From positions 1-64,000 of the forward strand of contig KQ965795.1 of assembly GCA_001574975.1 (NCBI GenBank): DNA of 64,000 nt, in the 5' to 3' direction. The stretch comes from Gonapodya prolifera JEL478 (taxonomy: Eukaryota > Monoblepharomycota > Monoblepharidomycetes > Monoblepharidales > Gonapodyaceae). Under the pieces are notes generated by a model that was not told where the DNA came from, ran no database searches, and saw only the letters and a list, made by a program, of their open reading frames with translations. The translations under genes were made by a program, and so were the position numbers. Of this stretch, positions 44,713 through 55,176 are shown in pieces; the first letter of the stretch is position 1; every line of letters starts with the position of its first letter.

Positions 44713-47202
44713 ATGTCTTCCCCTACTCAACATGCTCCGTCATCACCTGGCAATGAGCAGCCGCTCTCTCCGTCTCCACAAACATCACAGTCGATTCCCC
44801 CTCCAAACCATCCGCAGCTCCCCCAAAATATCGCAGCACCAACTCACGAGCTGCTGCTGATTTCGACGACGTCTGTGCCACTGCTACCTCGAGCAGTAGT
44901 AGTCCCGTCCCGCTCACCAGGTACGGTGGATATAAACGACATTAACTTATCGCTCGACTCATTCCTAAACGATGATGACGGGATGAGCGACGATTCTTCG
45001 GACGATGAGAACTTCTATGAGCGGTATTTCGGACGGGAAGGTGAGTGCTCCCAGTTTGTTCTGGTACAGACACTCGCCATGATTGCTAAAATCGTCCCCT
45101 GAATCCATCACGTCCCCCTTCGTGGAAACAGACCTCGACGACCTTGACGATGACTCTGAAATGAATCACTTTCGAAAACCTCTGCGTGAGGTGACGGACG
45201 TGGACGTGGACGTGTTCGGTCTGGACATTCAGGCGATCGACTGGTCGCAGCTGCCATGGACGAGGGCAGAGTGAGTCTAGAACATTGGACAGTTTCGAGA
45301 GATTACATGGTTTACGGCGCAGTGCAATATCGCAGATTTCGAAATACCCGTATTCAAGGATTTCAAAATTACCGCAACGTCGAGGTCGACCCAGTCCAAG
45401 AAGCACTATTCCAACAAGTGGGTCACCTTCTTTCGCCAAAGCAAGAGCGACACGTACACAAATAACGCACTGATCCTCTCCCACCACCTTTAGTCCGCCC
45501 GATCCCCCCTCTCCCGAACCCCCGCCGCCTTCTACCACTTCCAACACAACCGCCTACGCGACCACCCCGCCATCTCGCACTTCCAGCTACGCAACCTCGT
45601 CTGGGCCACGAGCAAGAATGACGTGTTCTTTTCATGTGCGTGCTCCCGTTCCCATCCCTTCTCAAACACCCTCGCGTCGCACTGAACCGTTGATTTACTT
45701 CCCACACTACCAGCAAGCACCACCGTCCGCCACATCACCCCCCACACGCAACACGCCTCCCGCCCCGTCATAGACCTGACCGAATCCGGCCGCACGGCGT
45801 TCCGAATATCGACCATGTGCACCGCCAACGTTGGCGGTGTTGGGGTCGCGATTGCGGGAGGGTTCAGTGGGGAGTTTGCACTGCGGAAGTGGTCGGGAGG
45901 CGGCGGCGGCGGCGGCGGGGTGGAAGATCGTGGTTTCTGGGGGAGCGGGGACCAGTATGGAGATCTGGAGGAGGATGTGTGGGGTTTGGATCCGGCAGAG
46001 AGCGCGACACCGCCAAAACGGCGCAAGACGGTCCGAGACGCAGCTAAAAACACGCCCTCCACGCCGGACGACTCCCAAATCACGACGGGGTACTTCAACC
46101 GTGACGAGAACGGCATCATCAACAGCATTACCGTTGATCAAAGCCGGTCCGGAGGTAATTGATTATGTTGTCCTCCTCTGCACCATCACCAAACCAACAA
46201 CCCTCACACCCCCACCCCACCCATACCCCACCACGCCAGCTCCCACCGCTTACGTCTCCTCCAACGACAACGCCGCCCGGCTTGTAGACTTACAAGCGCT
46301 CAAGGTTGTGTCGCGGCTGGAACTGCCATGGTGCGTCAACTACACCTCGCGGGATCCCCAGACGGGCCTCATGTGCGTCGTGGGGGATACACCAGAGGCT
46401 TGGATTGTCGGCGAGGGTGGAAAAGGTGAGCCCTTGTATGCTGCCTGGATGTTCACTCTCGGTCCTGACAAAGACCCGGGCCGGCCCACTTTACCACACT
46501 AATGTTCATGACACTGTTCAGTGGTCTCCATGCTCCGCGGCCATGTTGACTTCTCCTTCGCGTGTGCATGGAACCCCACCGGAACCCTCTTAGCCACGGG
46601 GAACCAAGACCGCACCGCACGAATCTACGACACCCGGGTCCTTCCGCCCACGACATCCACCGAATCCACCCCGACTGTTGTTACCCTGGGAACTCGGATG
46701 GGCGCTGTTCGGAGCCTGAGATTTTCCAGCGACGGGCGGGTCCTGGCCGTTGCGGAGCCCGCGGATTTCGTGCATGTGTGGGAGTGTGGTGGACGGTGGA
46801 GGGGGCAGGAGATTGATTTCTTTGGGGAGATTGCGGGAATCAGGTGGGTTTGGCTACGTCTCTCTCTATTCCTGTGGAACATTAGTGACAGTCAACCGCA
46901 GTTTCGCTCCTGACGCATCCTCACTCTTTATCGGAAACTCGGACAACACCTACGGCGGCATCCTCGAGTTCTCGCGCACACCGCTCTCACTCAACTCTGA
47001 CCACTCTCTCTTCGTCCGCGGGGAGCGCACTCTGCTGCCCCTGGACGGTGACTTTGGCGTGACAGGTATCAAAGAGAGGACAATTTCGTCAGGATCATGG
47101 GGTGAGAGTCCACCCGTGGGATCCTCAGCGGGCGTGGACGCGATGGCAGTTGGGAGAGGACCAAGCAGGTCGAGACCGTACTGGTATGTGAAGGGGGCGT
47201 AG
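44713..47202 (+). CDS. WD40-repeat protein of the C2A9.03-like fungal family
   Basis: Start at ATG 44713; end TAG 47202; about eight exons with GTGAGT-type donors. The N-terminal 100 residues are Pro/Ser/Gln-rich and then acidic (DDDGMSDDSSDDENFYERYF). Conserved family stretches follow: FGLDIQAIDWSQLPWTR, YMVYGAVQYRRFRNTRI, FQLRNLVWATSKNDVFF. WD40-like repeats follow: STMCTANVGGVGVAIAGGFS, MLRGHVDFSFACAWNPTGTL, ATGNQDRTARIYDTR, VRSLRFSSDGRVLAVAEPAD. The whole resembles the uncharacterised S. pombe WD protein C2A9.03 and its relatives, whose role is not established. A GGC repeat near 45901-45918 encodes a poly-Gly run after LRKWS. It follows the CpG-depleted block by about 240 bp. Confidence 0.78.
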
Positions 47203-47431
47203 TTGCAGGAGAGACGTGACGCTGGTAGCTCGAATCATTTTGCAGTAAGGACTGGCAAGTTTTGCAACGATGTATATAATCTGTGAAGAAATTGATCTCG
47301 AGTTTGATTCCTTATGTCAAAATTTCGCCCAAAGGTGTATTTATTTATCAGCTTCATCAATGTACCTCTTCAAAATCGCGACTTTGGAGAACTTCCAGGG
47401 CAGAAACGCTTGCCACCCGCCTGGTCGGTGC

Positions 47432-48387
47432 TCACACACGCCAACCAAGTGTGAAGTTGAGACTGAGCCCCCTCGCTTCCGCCCACGTGAACACTGTGGC
47501 ACTGGTCACGTTGGCACAACCCAAAGTTGTCCCGTTAGGGTATCCGATCACGAATCCGCGGCCGATATTCTGGGAGAGATCATGAATGGTGGGGTCCAGG
47601 AAAGTCACACGAGGGACTGACACGTTCGAGGAAGAGTTGGCAGTGACAGTGGCATTTGTGGTATTGAGAAGGCCGAACTTGCCTGAATTCAGCAGAGGAG
47701 GTCAGCAAAGATGACGTCAAAAAGAGGAAGTTTCCAACCCACCGGACAGGTCACCCGCGGCGTAAGAAGAGAGATTTCCGGCAATCGGAGAATACGACGA
47801 TGAGTTCAACCCTGATCAAAACATGAACCGGATGTCAAGCACATTGAAGTTTGATGTGAGACCAATTAAGAGCACACATCACGCAAATGTAATCGCACCT
47901 GCACCATTTGAATCCCAGATCGGTCCCGCGCTCGCGCAATCTCCCGGACGAATCACGGGGCTCTCGTGTATGGTCCACGTGTAGCTCTCGTTCGCCGTGA
48001 GACCGTTGAGGATGACGAATGAAACCTCGGTGACGTTCCCGTGGGTAGTACTAGTAATGGTTCGAAAGGCCGTCTTGGACTCAAAGGGGACGCTGACGGT
48101 GCAAGGCAGCCAAGGGGAACGTGCGAACAAAAGTCAGCACAGATGAAATCGAGTGAAGCCCGGTCGAGAGAATATTCCACGTACTAAATATTTGCATATG
48201 CGTATTCCGAATGGCCTTGAATTGGTCTGAAGGTCAGTGGTTGCTGGCGCTTGAATATTGCATTCCGCCTGAGCCTGTGAAGGAACTTGAACTCGACCAG
48301 CTCCACTCCGTCCAGGGCTGCATCAGCGATGCCTGATGCGAGGAGCGAGAGTGCTGTAGCGTAAAAGAGACAGTGGTATGATGGCAT
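47432..48387 (-). CDS. Secreted Cu/Zn superoxide-dismutase-like protein lacking metal ligands
   Basis: Start at ATG 48387; MPSYHCLFYATALSLLASGI then ADA gives a clear signal peptide. Exons encode VTEVSFVILNGLTANESYTW, TIHESPVIRPGDCASAGPIW, AGDLSGKFGLLN, VTFLDPTIHDL and GRGFVIGYPNGTTLGCANV. Order and spacing match fungal cell-surface SOD-like proteins. The residues that bind copper and zinc are mostly changed: GDLSGKHG is GDLSGKFG, and the GR-VVIH position is GRGFVIGY. Catalysis is therefore unlikely; a structural or wall role is possible. Several N-X-S/T sites (NVT, NES, NTT, NAT, NSS, NVS, NGT, NFT) suggest glycosylation. The first intron-exon junction (48180-48260) was not settled. Confidence 0.68.
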
Positions 48388-48643
48388 CGCTTCGGGGACG
48401 TGGAGAAATGACACTGTCAAAGCTGAAGTTTTCTTCGGCAAATAACCGCTTTCAAACGATGACGTAAGTTCTCTGCGCAACACCGCCACTGACAACCTGA
48501 CTTTAATGATAATCTCAGCATTCCTTCGTATCTCGAGATGTGCTCAACCAGTGGTGTTTAATAAAGCGGCGAAGGACGGGTAAAGATGAATCGTGGTACA
48601 AATAGAATTGATATTAACAATGGAAGTAGATCTCCTAGAAACA

Positions 48644-50525
48644 CTAGAACCAAAATTGCCTGCGACAGTTGGCGCTCCCACATAGACACCCTCTTCGCCT
48701 CCCGTTATCGGAACTCTTCCGCGGGGACTTCAAGTCTCCACCACCACCACCACGAGCACTACTTCCACCCTTTCGCGAATTTTTACGCCCCCGCTTTGAA
48801 GTGAGGGGCATAGGCCGTCTCTTCCGTTTCTTAGAGCTTCCAGCACTGCTTCCCTTGGGAGTATCATCGGAATCCTCATCTTGCATGTCAACCCCGTATT
48901 GTGCCCAAGCACCATCGTAGTCAAAGGTTAGTTCTTCACCCTTCCGGATGTCCTTTGATGCAAAGGCAGCCAGGCGGTGCATGTCCTTATTTTCCGTGTC
49001 ATAGAAGACAGTTTGGACAAGCAGGTTGGAGTCACATGAGTGGTTAAAAAACCGAGAAACATTCCCGTGGTTGAATGCATCGATGGCGTATTTCTTGTGA
49101 TGATTCAAATGACCAGTAAGCATCTTTGAATCCAGACTGCCAGGCGGCTGATATTCACTCACCTTCTCATTGAAAAAATCCAAGTCAAAGAAGTAAGATG
49201 TGGAAGGATCCTCCGGATTCTCTGTTATTCGACGACGGGTCTCCGTGGTCCGCAGTACAATCCCGATATATTCGCAGATGAAAGTGCCTCTTGGGATGTC
49301 CTCCCCGGCTCTGACGCCCCACCCTTTGGCTGTTCCGCATTTGAAGATTTCAAGTGCAACTTTACGTCCTTCTTGCACGACCCTATTGCAGCACCGTCCA
49401 CCCTCCTTGGCGCAGGAGCAGTTAATATTGCACTCAAAAATGGCCTCCCCTCGACCGCGCGTGAGTCTTCCCAAAGCGTCGTACGCATACTTTTGGTCAT
49501 CATCCTCGGCAACGCATTGACAGTCGTCTGGATTTTCGATATCGCAGCTTCCACACTCGCAGCCCGCGAGGAAGCCCGGGTCAGGTTTTGTGACTCCCTT
49601 GCCGTACTCCATTTCCGAAATGTAGGTGAAACCGGCGGGGGGGCCTTCGTTGTCGAACTCATTGACAATGAAGAGCCCCCCAACTTCCGTTTGGGCCGCT
49701 TCCAAGACACGCAACCACTGCGTTTGAGGCTCATTGGGGTGTAATGGGGGATTTTGAAGACTGAGTTCGTACCCGTCACCAGGTATTGGCGCCTGCAGTT
49801 CAAGAGGATCGTGTGACGCAAGTTCAGCAGGCTGTCAACGGAGGCGCAGTGTTTGTGTGTGTGTACGTAGCGATGACGAGATTGGCAAGACAGGCCACGG
49901 GTGAATACTTTAGTCACACAACTTAGAGGGAGCTGAGCAACACCAACCTTTTCCTTTCCTTTCGACTTTCGTTTGTGCGATTTCCGGTTCGCCTCTGGAT
50001 CCTGAGCCGTCCGATCCGTTCCAACCGACATGTCGTCGCCAGAGTCCGACGAAAGAACCGTGATTTCGTCGTCCGAAACATCCCCATCCGACAACCTCAC
50101 TTCCTCTTCCAGAACACCGTACGGAGGATGCATTTTAAGCGACTTCCAGACCGCTTCGAACTTGTTAATGAGTTTGGGCGCTCCCTGAAGATTGGCTGCG
50201 ACCTCCCAGGTGTCCCACTCCCGCGGATATCCCTTCCACATGACTAAATAGCACGGTTTCATCTATCAAAAAAGTGCGACGGGGGTTCTGCGACACGGTG
50301 GGATTGATGGCTGAGTACAATCTCCCCCCACCTTGCCGTTGACTTTCCTGTCCGCCTTCCCCTTGATGGCTTCCACCTGATTTCAAAAAGCTCATTCGAG
50401 AACACTAGTATTGTGGCATCGCGGTCGATCCAAACCTCGTATTCCTCCTGGGTCTCAGGTTCTTCTGGCACACGTTTGGGCGCTGATTTGGCCTTTCGGC
50501 TGCTACTGGATCCACGAATCTCCAT
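48644..50525 (-). CDS. Histone H3 lysine-9 methyltransferase, Clr4/SUV39 type
   Basis: Start at ATG 50525 (MEIRGSSSSRKAKSAPKR). The chromodomain is built from three exons, EEYE|VEAIKGKADRKVNGK|MKPCYLVMWKGYPREWDTWEV, with good splice sites. An acidic/basic linker follows. The pre-SET cysteine cluster is CECGSCDIENPDDCQC and CNINCSCAKEGGRCCNR. SET motifs: GWGVRAGEDIPRGTFICEYI, the cofactor-binding SRFFNHSCDSNL, and EELTFDYDGAW. A Lys/Arg/Gly-rich insertion separates SET from post-SET GCLCGSANCRRQFWF, whose three Cys complete a zinc site. This combination deposits H3K9 methylation for heterochromatin; it both writes and reads the mark. All essential residues are present. Relevant context: two CpG-depleted blocks and an LTR element, typical targets, lie in the same window. 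Confidence 0.9.
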
Positions 50526-50623
50526 GATCTTGCACAAAACGTCTCGTTGAAGCCGTGGAATCGCGGGTCAGCGGTGTGGTTGGTGCGGCCGAGGGCAGGG
50601 GACAATTTCATTCGCTTGGATAG

Positions 50624-52054
50624 TTAGCACCCAACATCCTTTCTTTCTTCCCACCACATTTCAAAACCTCTTCGAAACAATCTATGTGCCCCTGGCCGCA
50701 TGGAGTCGACAGACTCTGGTGGGTAGTTCCACGGTTTCCCGAGCGCCGTGAAGTGGGCAAGGTAAGCGACGTCAAAAAGGCGGTCAAGATCGCCAAAGGG
50801 CTTCGTGTCATTTGCCTCCCAGTGCGAGTTGAGCAGACCGTAGATGTTGGGGAGGACGAGTGCTTCGTTGCCTAATTCTTCGTTTCTGAGTCGAAGGAGA
50901 GGTGGTAAATAATGTTCCATCCTGGAAAATACTACTGAGATGACACTCACATAATATCCATATCGTAGGCGTTTTCAGTTCGCTCCTCGATGTGCTTCAA
51001 CAACCTGCGCCATAGAGCTTCCGAGGGCTCAACAACAAGCAGCGTCGAGGCAACGAAGGGCTGCTTGATCCAATACGCTCGAGGCGCGGCAACATCGCAA
51101 GAGGGGAGTGCAAAGAGGTGGTCGAGGGATTTGAACACTGAGAAGGATCTGTTGAGTCGTGCGGGTCACGAGCATCATCATTCGGTGAAGCCCTCACCTA
51201 ACGTGTCGCTGTCCATAAATATGATGCGACGATATTCTGTTAGCTGAAAGACTCGAAGCCTGTGATGAATTTGTGCGATGTGGTGTGCGAAAGATGTAAA
51301 TTTTCACAGTTCGTGAACTCACTTCACCAGGACATCGTGATAGTAGCCCATCTCATTGGTGGGCCCTGGTAGAGTCTTGACGGGTTTTAACTGTAGCCGA
51401 GCGGGACCTCTAGAACAGTTTTCAAAAGCAAAGAACAGATTTGAATGACGTACTGTTACTTTCTGCTTGTTCGCTCGGTTGATGAGCGTTTCAGAAACCA
51501 AACCCGGAACGTACAACAGTACGTAATCTATGTCGTTTGAGGTGTAGGGGGAGTCAGTCTTGTCCGTTCCTAATCTCCGGAGTCGTTGAATGTTGAGCAA
51601 TGCAGAGCATGCATCTAGTGCACACCATGTACACGGTAAGCCTCGTTCCAGTCGCAGCGTAAGCAGATCACCTACAAGCATCCTCAGCTGCGTAAAAAAC
51701 ATATGCAAATCGCTTGCTCCCAGTGGGTACTGGGCTCAGTTGTTCCGTCGTCGACGGCTCATCAAGCGACGTGCGCGTACTTTCAACCACCGCAACCGAA
51801 GAACTCGTCGCACCCGCAACAACGCCCTCCTGAACTCCAATCTGCTTCTGCTCGCCAGACTGTCTTTCCAGCACGCGTCGTCGCTCCCCAAAGCTCTCCA
51901 CGTCCGCAGCCGTAGGTGGCTTGACATGCACATCGCGAACGTCACGCTTGAGACGTGATGGATCAGCTGATGGGCGAAGTAGATGTACCGATCCTACGAT
52001 CGCGAGGAGGAGGAGAAACGTGGTACGTGAACGGAACGTGGATCGCAGGAACAT
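50624..52054 (-). CDS. GT8-family glycosyltransferase, type II membrane protein
   Basis: Start at ATG 52054; MFLRSTFRSRTTFLLLLAIV then GSVHLL is a single N-terminal membrane anchor, as in Golgi transferases. A Ser/Thr/Glu-rich stem follows, then the catalytic domain: FAYVFYAAEDA, DIDYVLLYVPGL, YYHDVLVKLRVF, the metal-binding DXD within RRIIFMDSDTLVFKSLDHLF, CDVAAPRAYW, FVASTLLVVEPSEALWRRLL, YDMDIMNEELGN and HFTALGKPWNYPPESV. This is the glycogenin/GNT1-like GT8 pattern using a nucleotide sugar; the specific sugar and acceptor cannot be told. About five introns. Ends at 50624, 99 bp from the start of the methyltransferase gene on the same strand. Confidence 0.85.
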
Positions 52055-52478
52055 GTGCACGTTTCATCTCATTCAAAGTTGGAACCTCATCAAACCGGCT
52101 AAACCGGCTGATCTTCACACATCCGCGTTGCCCGATTCACAATTCCAGAGGTCTGTTCCTCATTGATAGTCTAAACATATGCTGTTCATCTGATTTGGGT
52201 TGTTCCAACATAGAAGCAGTCTACATGGAGGTAAACCCCCCGGACTAGGGAGCGCCGCTGAGAAGCAGGCTTATACTGTCAAAGATCCCATGACTCCGTC
52301 AGGGCAGTGACAGTGAAACCCCGCGGACTTCAGAACTACTGGGAAGCAGTTTATACCTTGAACTTTCGAAGATCGCTCCGTTCGACTCGACGTCGTCAAG
52401 GCATTTGGTCTCCACCAGGAAACCCGGACCTTCCCACCCCACCCGCACCTCCTCACACCCACCACCTCGCTGCCCTCT
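52055..52478. other. Intergenic, nothing recognised
   Basis: 424 bp between the GT8 start and the oxygenase stop. No supported feature. Confidence 0.4.
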
Positions 52479-53570
52479 CTAGCCCTCAAACTCATCACTC
52501 CACTTCCTCCTCACATCCTCCAAATCCACCACCCCACCATTCCCATTCCCCTTCCCACACGTAAACGCACACGTGAACGCCCACCTCTCCCCCGTCTCGA
52601 CTTTCTCAACCCAATGCACATTCTCCGCGCCCGAGGTGAAGCTGCTCAACAGACCCAAACTGGGCTCGACGATCGTGCCGTCGTCGAAGAGGAACCGGCC
52701 CCCCGTGAAGTTGGTGTGGAGGGAGGAGAGGTAGATGAGCGCCGTGTAGGTGAAGGAGCCGTATTGGAGTTTGTCGATGTGGGGGTGCCTGTATGGAATC
52801 GGACGCGGTTGGTATCGAGAGCGCCAGTACACTAGGAAGGAAGCTCCAGGTGCCAACTCACCAATACTCATCATTCTGAGTCCCCTCCCCATCCCCACCC
52901 CCTGGCGTAATCCTCGAAAAGAACATTGGCTTGGTATACTCCAAGTCCCTACACCCAAACGCCCGTTCCACCCTGCTCTTCACCTCCCTCGCGACCTCCA
53001 CAACCCCATCCACGACCACCCTCGGGAACCGGTGCCGGCCCCGCAGAGACGCGAATTTCCCCGAGGGGAGGGACAGCGCGCCGCTGGCGAGGTCGAAGAT
53101 GGTTGGGCCGGCGCGGGGTGAGGTGTGGGAGAGGGCGAGGCGGAAGAGGTCGGTGAGGGGTGTGAGGGAGGTGGAGGGGAGGTGGGTTACGTGCCGGCGG
53201 CAGGGTGGTGGCGTGCATCCTGGGTGTCGGGTGTCGTGGACGGTGGCGGTGACGGGATGAGAGGGAATTATGTTCGATATCGCTCACCAGGAACGACTTC
53301 GTCGCCGACCCACGACCCGCCCTTGCACTCCACGTCCCAGGTCGCGTCGATGGTTTCATTTGACCTCACATATACGGGAGCCGTGCGGGGCTCGTGTCGC
53401 GAAGAATCCACTGTCCAGGGTGTTGGAAACTTCCACGCGACGATCGCGAGGCATAGGCACAGTACAGCGCCGAGCGCGAAGGGCCGTGGGATCGAAGTGG
53501 TATGAGGAGAGCGGGAGGATGGCGGTTTGACGGGTCGTTTGGACGGTGTGGGTTTGTGGTGCGTTTTCAT
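52479..53570 (-). CDS. 2-oxoglutarate/Fe(II) oxygenase, prolyl-4-hydroxylase type
   Basis: Start at ATG 53570; end TAG 52479. A short basic N-terminus is followed by a membrane anchor, ALGAVLCLCLAIVAWKF, so a type II ER/Golgi protein. The catalytic fold shows EYTKPMFFSRITPGGG, the iron ligands HPHIDK (HXD) and the distal His in GAENVHWVEKV, and the 2-oxoglutarate-binding basic residue in ETGERWAFTCAF. The strand TALIYLSSLHTNFTGGRFLF is the usual P4H signature region. At least three exons; introns have GTGAGT-like donors. Substrate unknown. The coding density of Arg/Pro in the second exon is high, with G+C well above the neighbours. Confidence 0.8.
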
Positions 53571-54044
53571 TGCGAAGTCGGTTGGCGAGATTGGGAGGTA
53601 CGTATTGTCAAATATTCCACAATTTTTTACGGTGACACAATCTTTAGATGCATTAATCTCGATGCGATAATAGCAGATTGGAGGAGAGAGTTGTCTCCCT
53701 CCGTTGGAATATCTCAAATGATCCAAGAGACGAAGGTTTCAAAGCTCAAATAATCATCAACATTCGCAAGTTTCAGTTTCGAGTACAGAATGTAGTCATA
53801 AAGCACACAAATGCCAAACAGTGGAGAGCACTATGATACAGCCAAAAGTCCGTGGGTAGTCTAAACTCGTCGCCTCTAAGCTAGTATCCATATCCATGAA
53901 ATGTCCTAGGTGTAAAAATCGCTCCTAATGATACGTCGAGGAAAGTCCCTCTCCAAATGCTAATGTACAAGGTGAATGTGGACGTGAAAGTGGCAGTTGG
54001 TAGCGAGAACTCGTTTTGGCGATGTCGATCTCATGAATGGAGCC
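53571..54044. other. Intergenic, nothing recognised
   Basis: Upstream of the oxygenase gene; AT-richer from 53620 to 53960. No feature supported. Confidence 0.4.
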
Positions 54045-54990
54045 TCAGATGGGGGACTCTCCGATACACGGGATGCTCGACAGCGGGTCCCGGCGAGCAC
54101 CTGGTGGGATGGTGATGGGCGGGTGGTCTTGAATGGTGAGTTGGTCCGGCGCTGCACCGGAGGGTGCGGACCCGAACAGAACTCGCGGCAGGTCCGGAGG
54201 AAGAACTAAGTGTGGCGCCGGAGAGCACGAACGTCCGGCGTCGCGTGGAACCGAGTTCGGGGGTGTAGTCAGCGAATTTCCTGCTTGAGGCGCGTGTGCT
54301 TGGGATGGCAAGCTGAGTCCCGCGCCGGGAACGAGCGACCCGCCTCTGAGCGGAGCGAGGCTCGGATCCACTCCGCCATGGAGCGTTCTGAGTGCCGCTT
54401 CGGAGTAGACGGGTGTTGTGGGAGCGAGGTTTGCCATGGGAGCAAGGGACAATGCAGCCGAGGAGTGTGGCTCAGGAGCGAAAGTTAACAGTTGTGTGGG
54501 GTCAGGTGTATGCCGCTGGGCCAGCCAGAGACAGCAAGATACGGGAGAGAGTGACTAAGAGAGCAGCCGGTCTTTTTGTCGGGCCTGAAAGGGCGGTTGG
54601 TTTGTCCTCAGGGCTCTGGAGGTTGACACAAATCACGCCATGGACTCACCACCGCGGAAGCAGTTGTAGGCAACGAAGAGCGATCCCGTACACAATCTAC
54701 CGAATGATCGCTGGTCCGGAGTCGAGGTCTTCTGCGCGCGGAGTTCCAGCCTCGGGGTAAGCAACTGTTGTTGCGGCGCGACCCTCAAACCTCCTGCACA
54801 GCACCACAAATGTGATCAAGTCAGCGCAAAGTCGCAGAGTCCGCGGACACTCCGGAACGCGGTTCGCGCCAGTAAAACAGAGAGGTGGGATCCACGGGAA
54901 CAGAAAAGAGACCTGTGGCGCGTCAGTCCTGAAGCTGCGCCTTGCTCCCCAAAACATGGATAAACTTGTCCCTACCAGATCCCGCCTCCG
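54045..54990 (-). CDS. Doubtful proline/alanine-rich gene
   Basis: The 3' part is a minus-strand frame containing PMANLAPTTPVYSEAALRTL, PSLAPLRGGSLVPGAGLSLP and DQLTIQDHPPITIPPGARRD, closing at 54045. Upstream, protein-like pieces are seen in different frames: QLLTPRLELRAQKTS, SFGRLCTGSLFVAYNCFRGG before a GTGAGTCC donor, and a hydrophobic run LITFVVLC near 54800. A coherent exon chain was not established and no family is recognised. It could be a disordered regulator or a decayed gene. Confidence 0.3.
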
Positions 54991-55176
54991 ATTGCACCAA
55001 AAAATGATTAGCTGCGTTTGTTGACCAACAAAAAAAAATAAATGATTATTCATGTTCATGTTCAATTTAATGTATGAACCGGACAAACAATTCGGTATGA
55101 TTTGTAACAGCAACACGCCCCCAACCCAGATCATCGAGCCGCACTCAGCCCCACCACGCCGCATATGACGTGTGCA

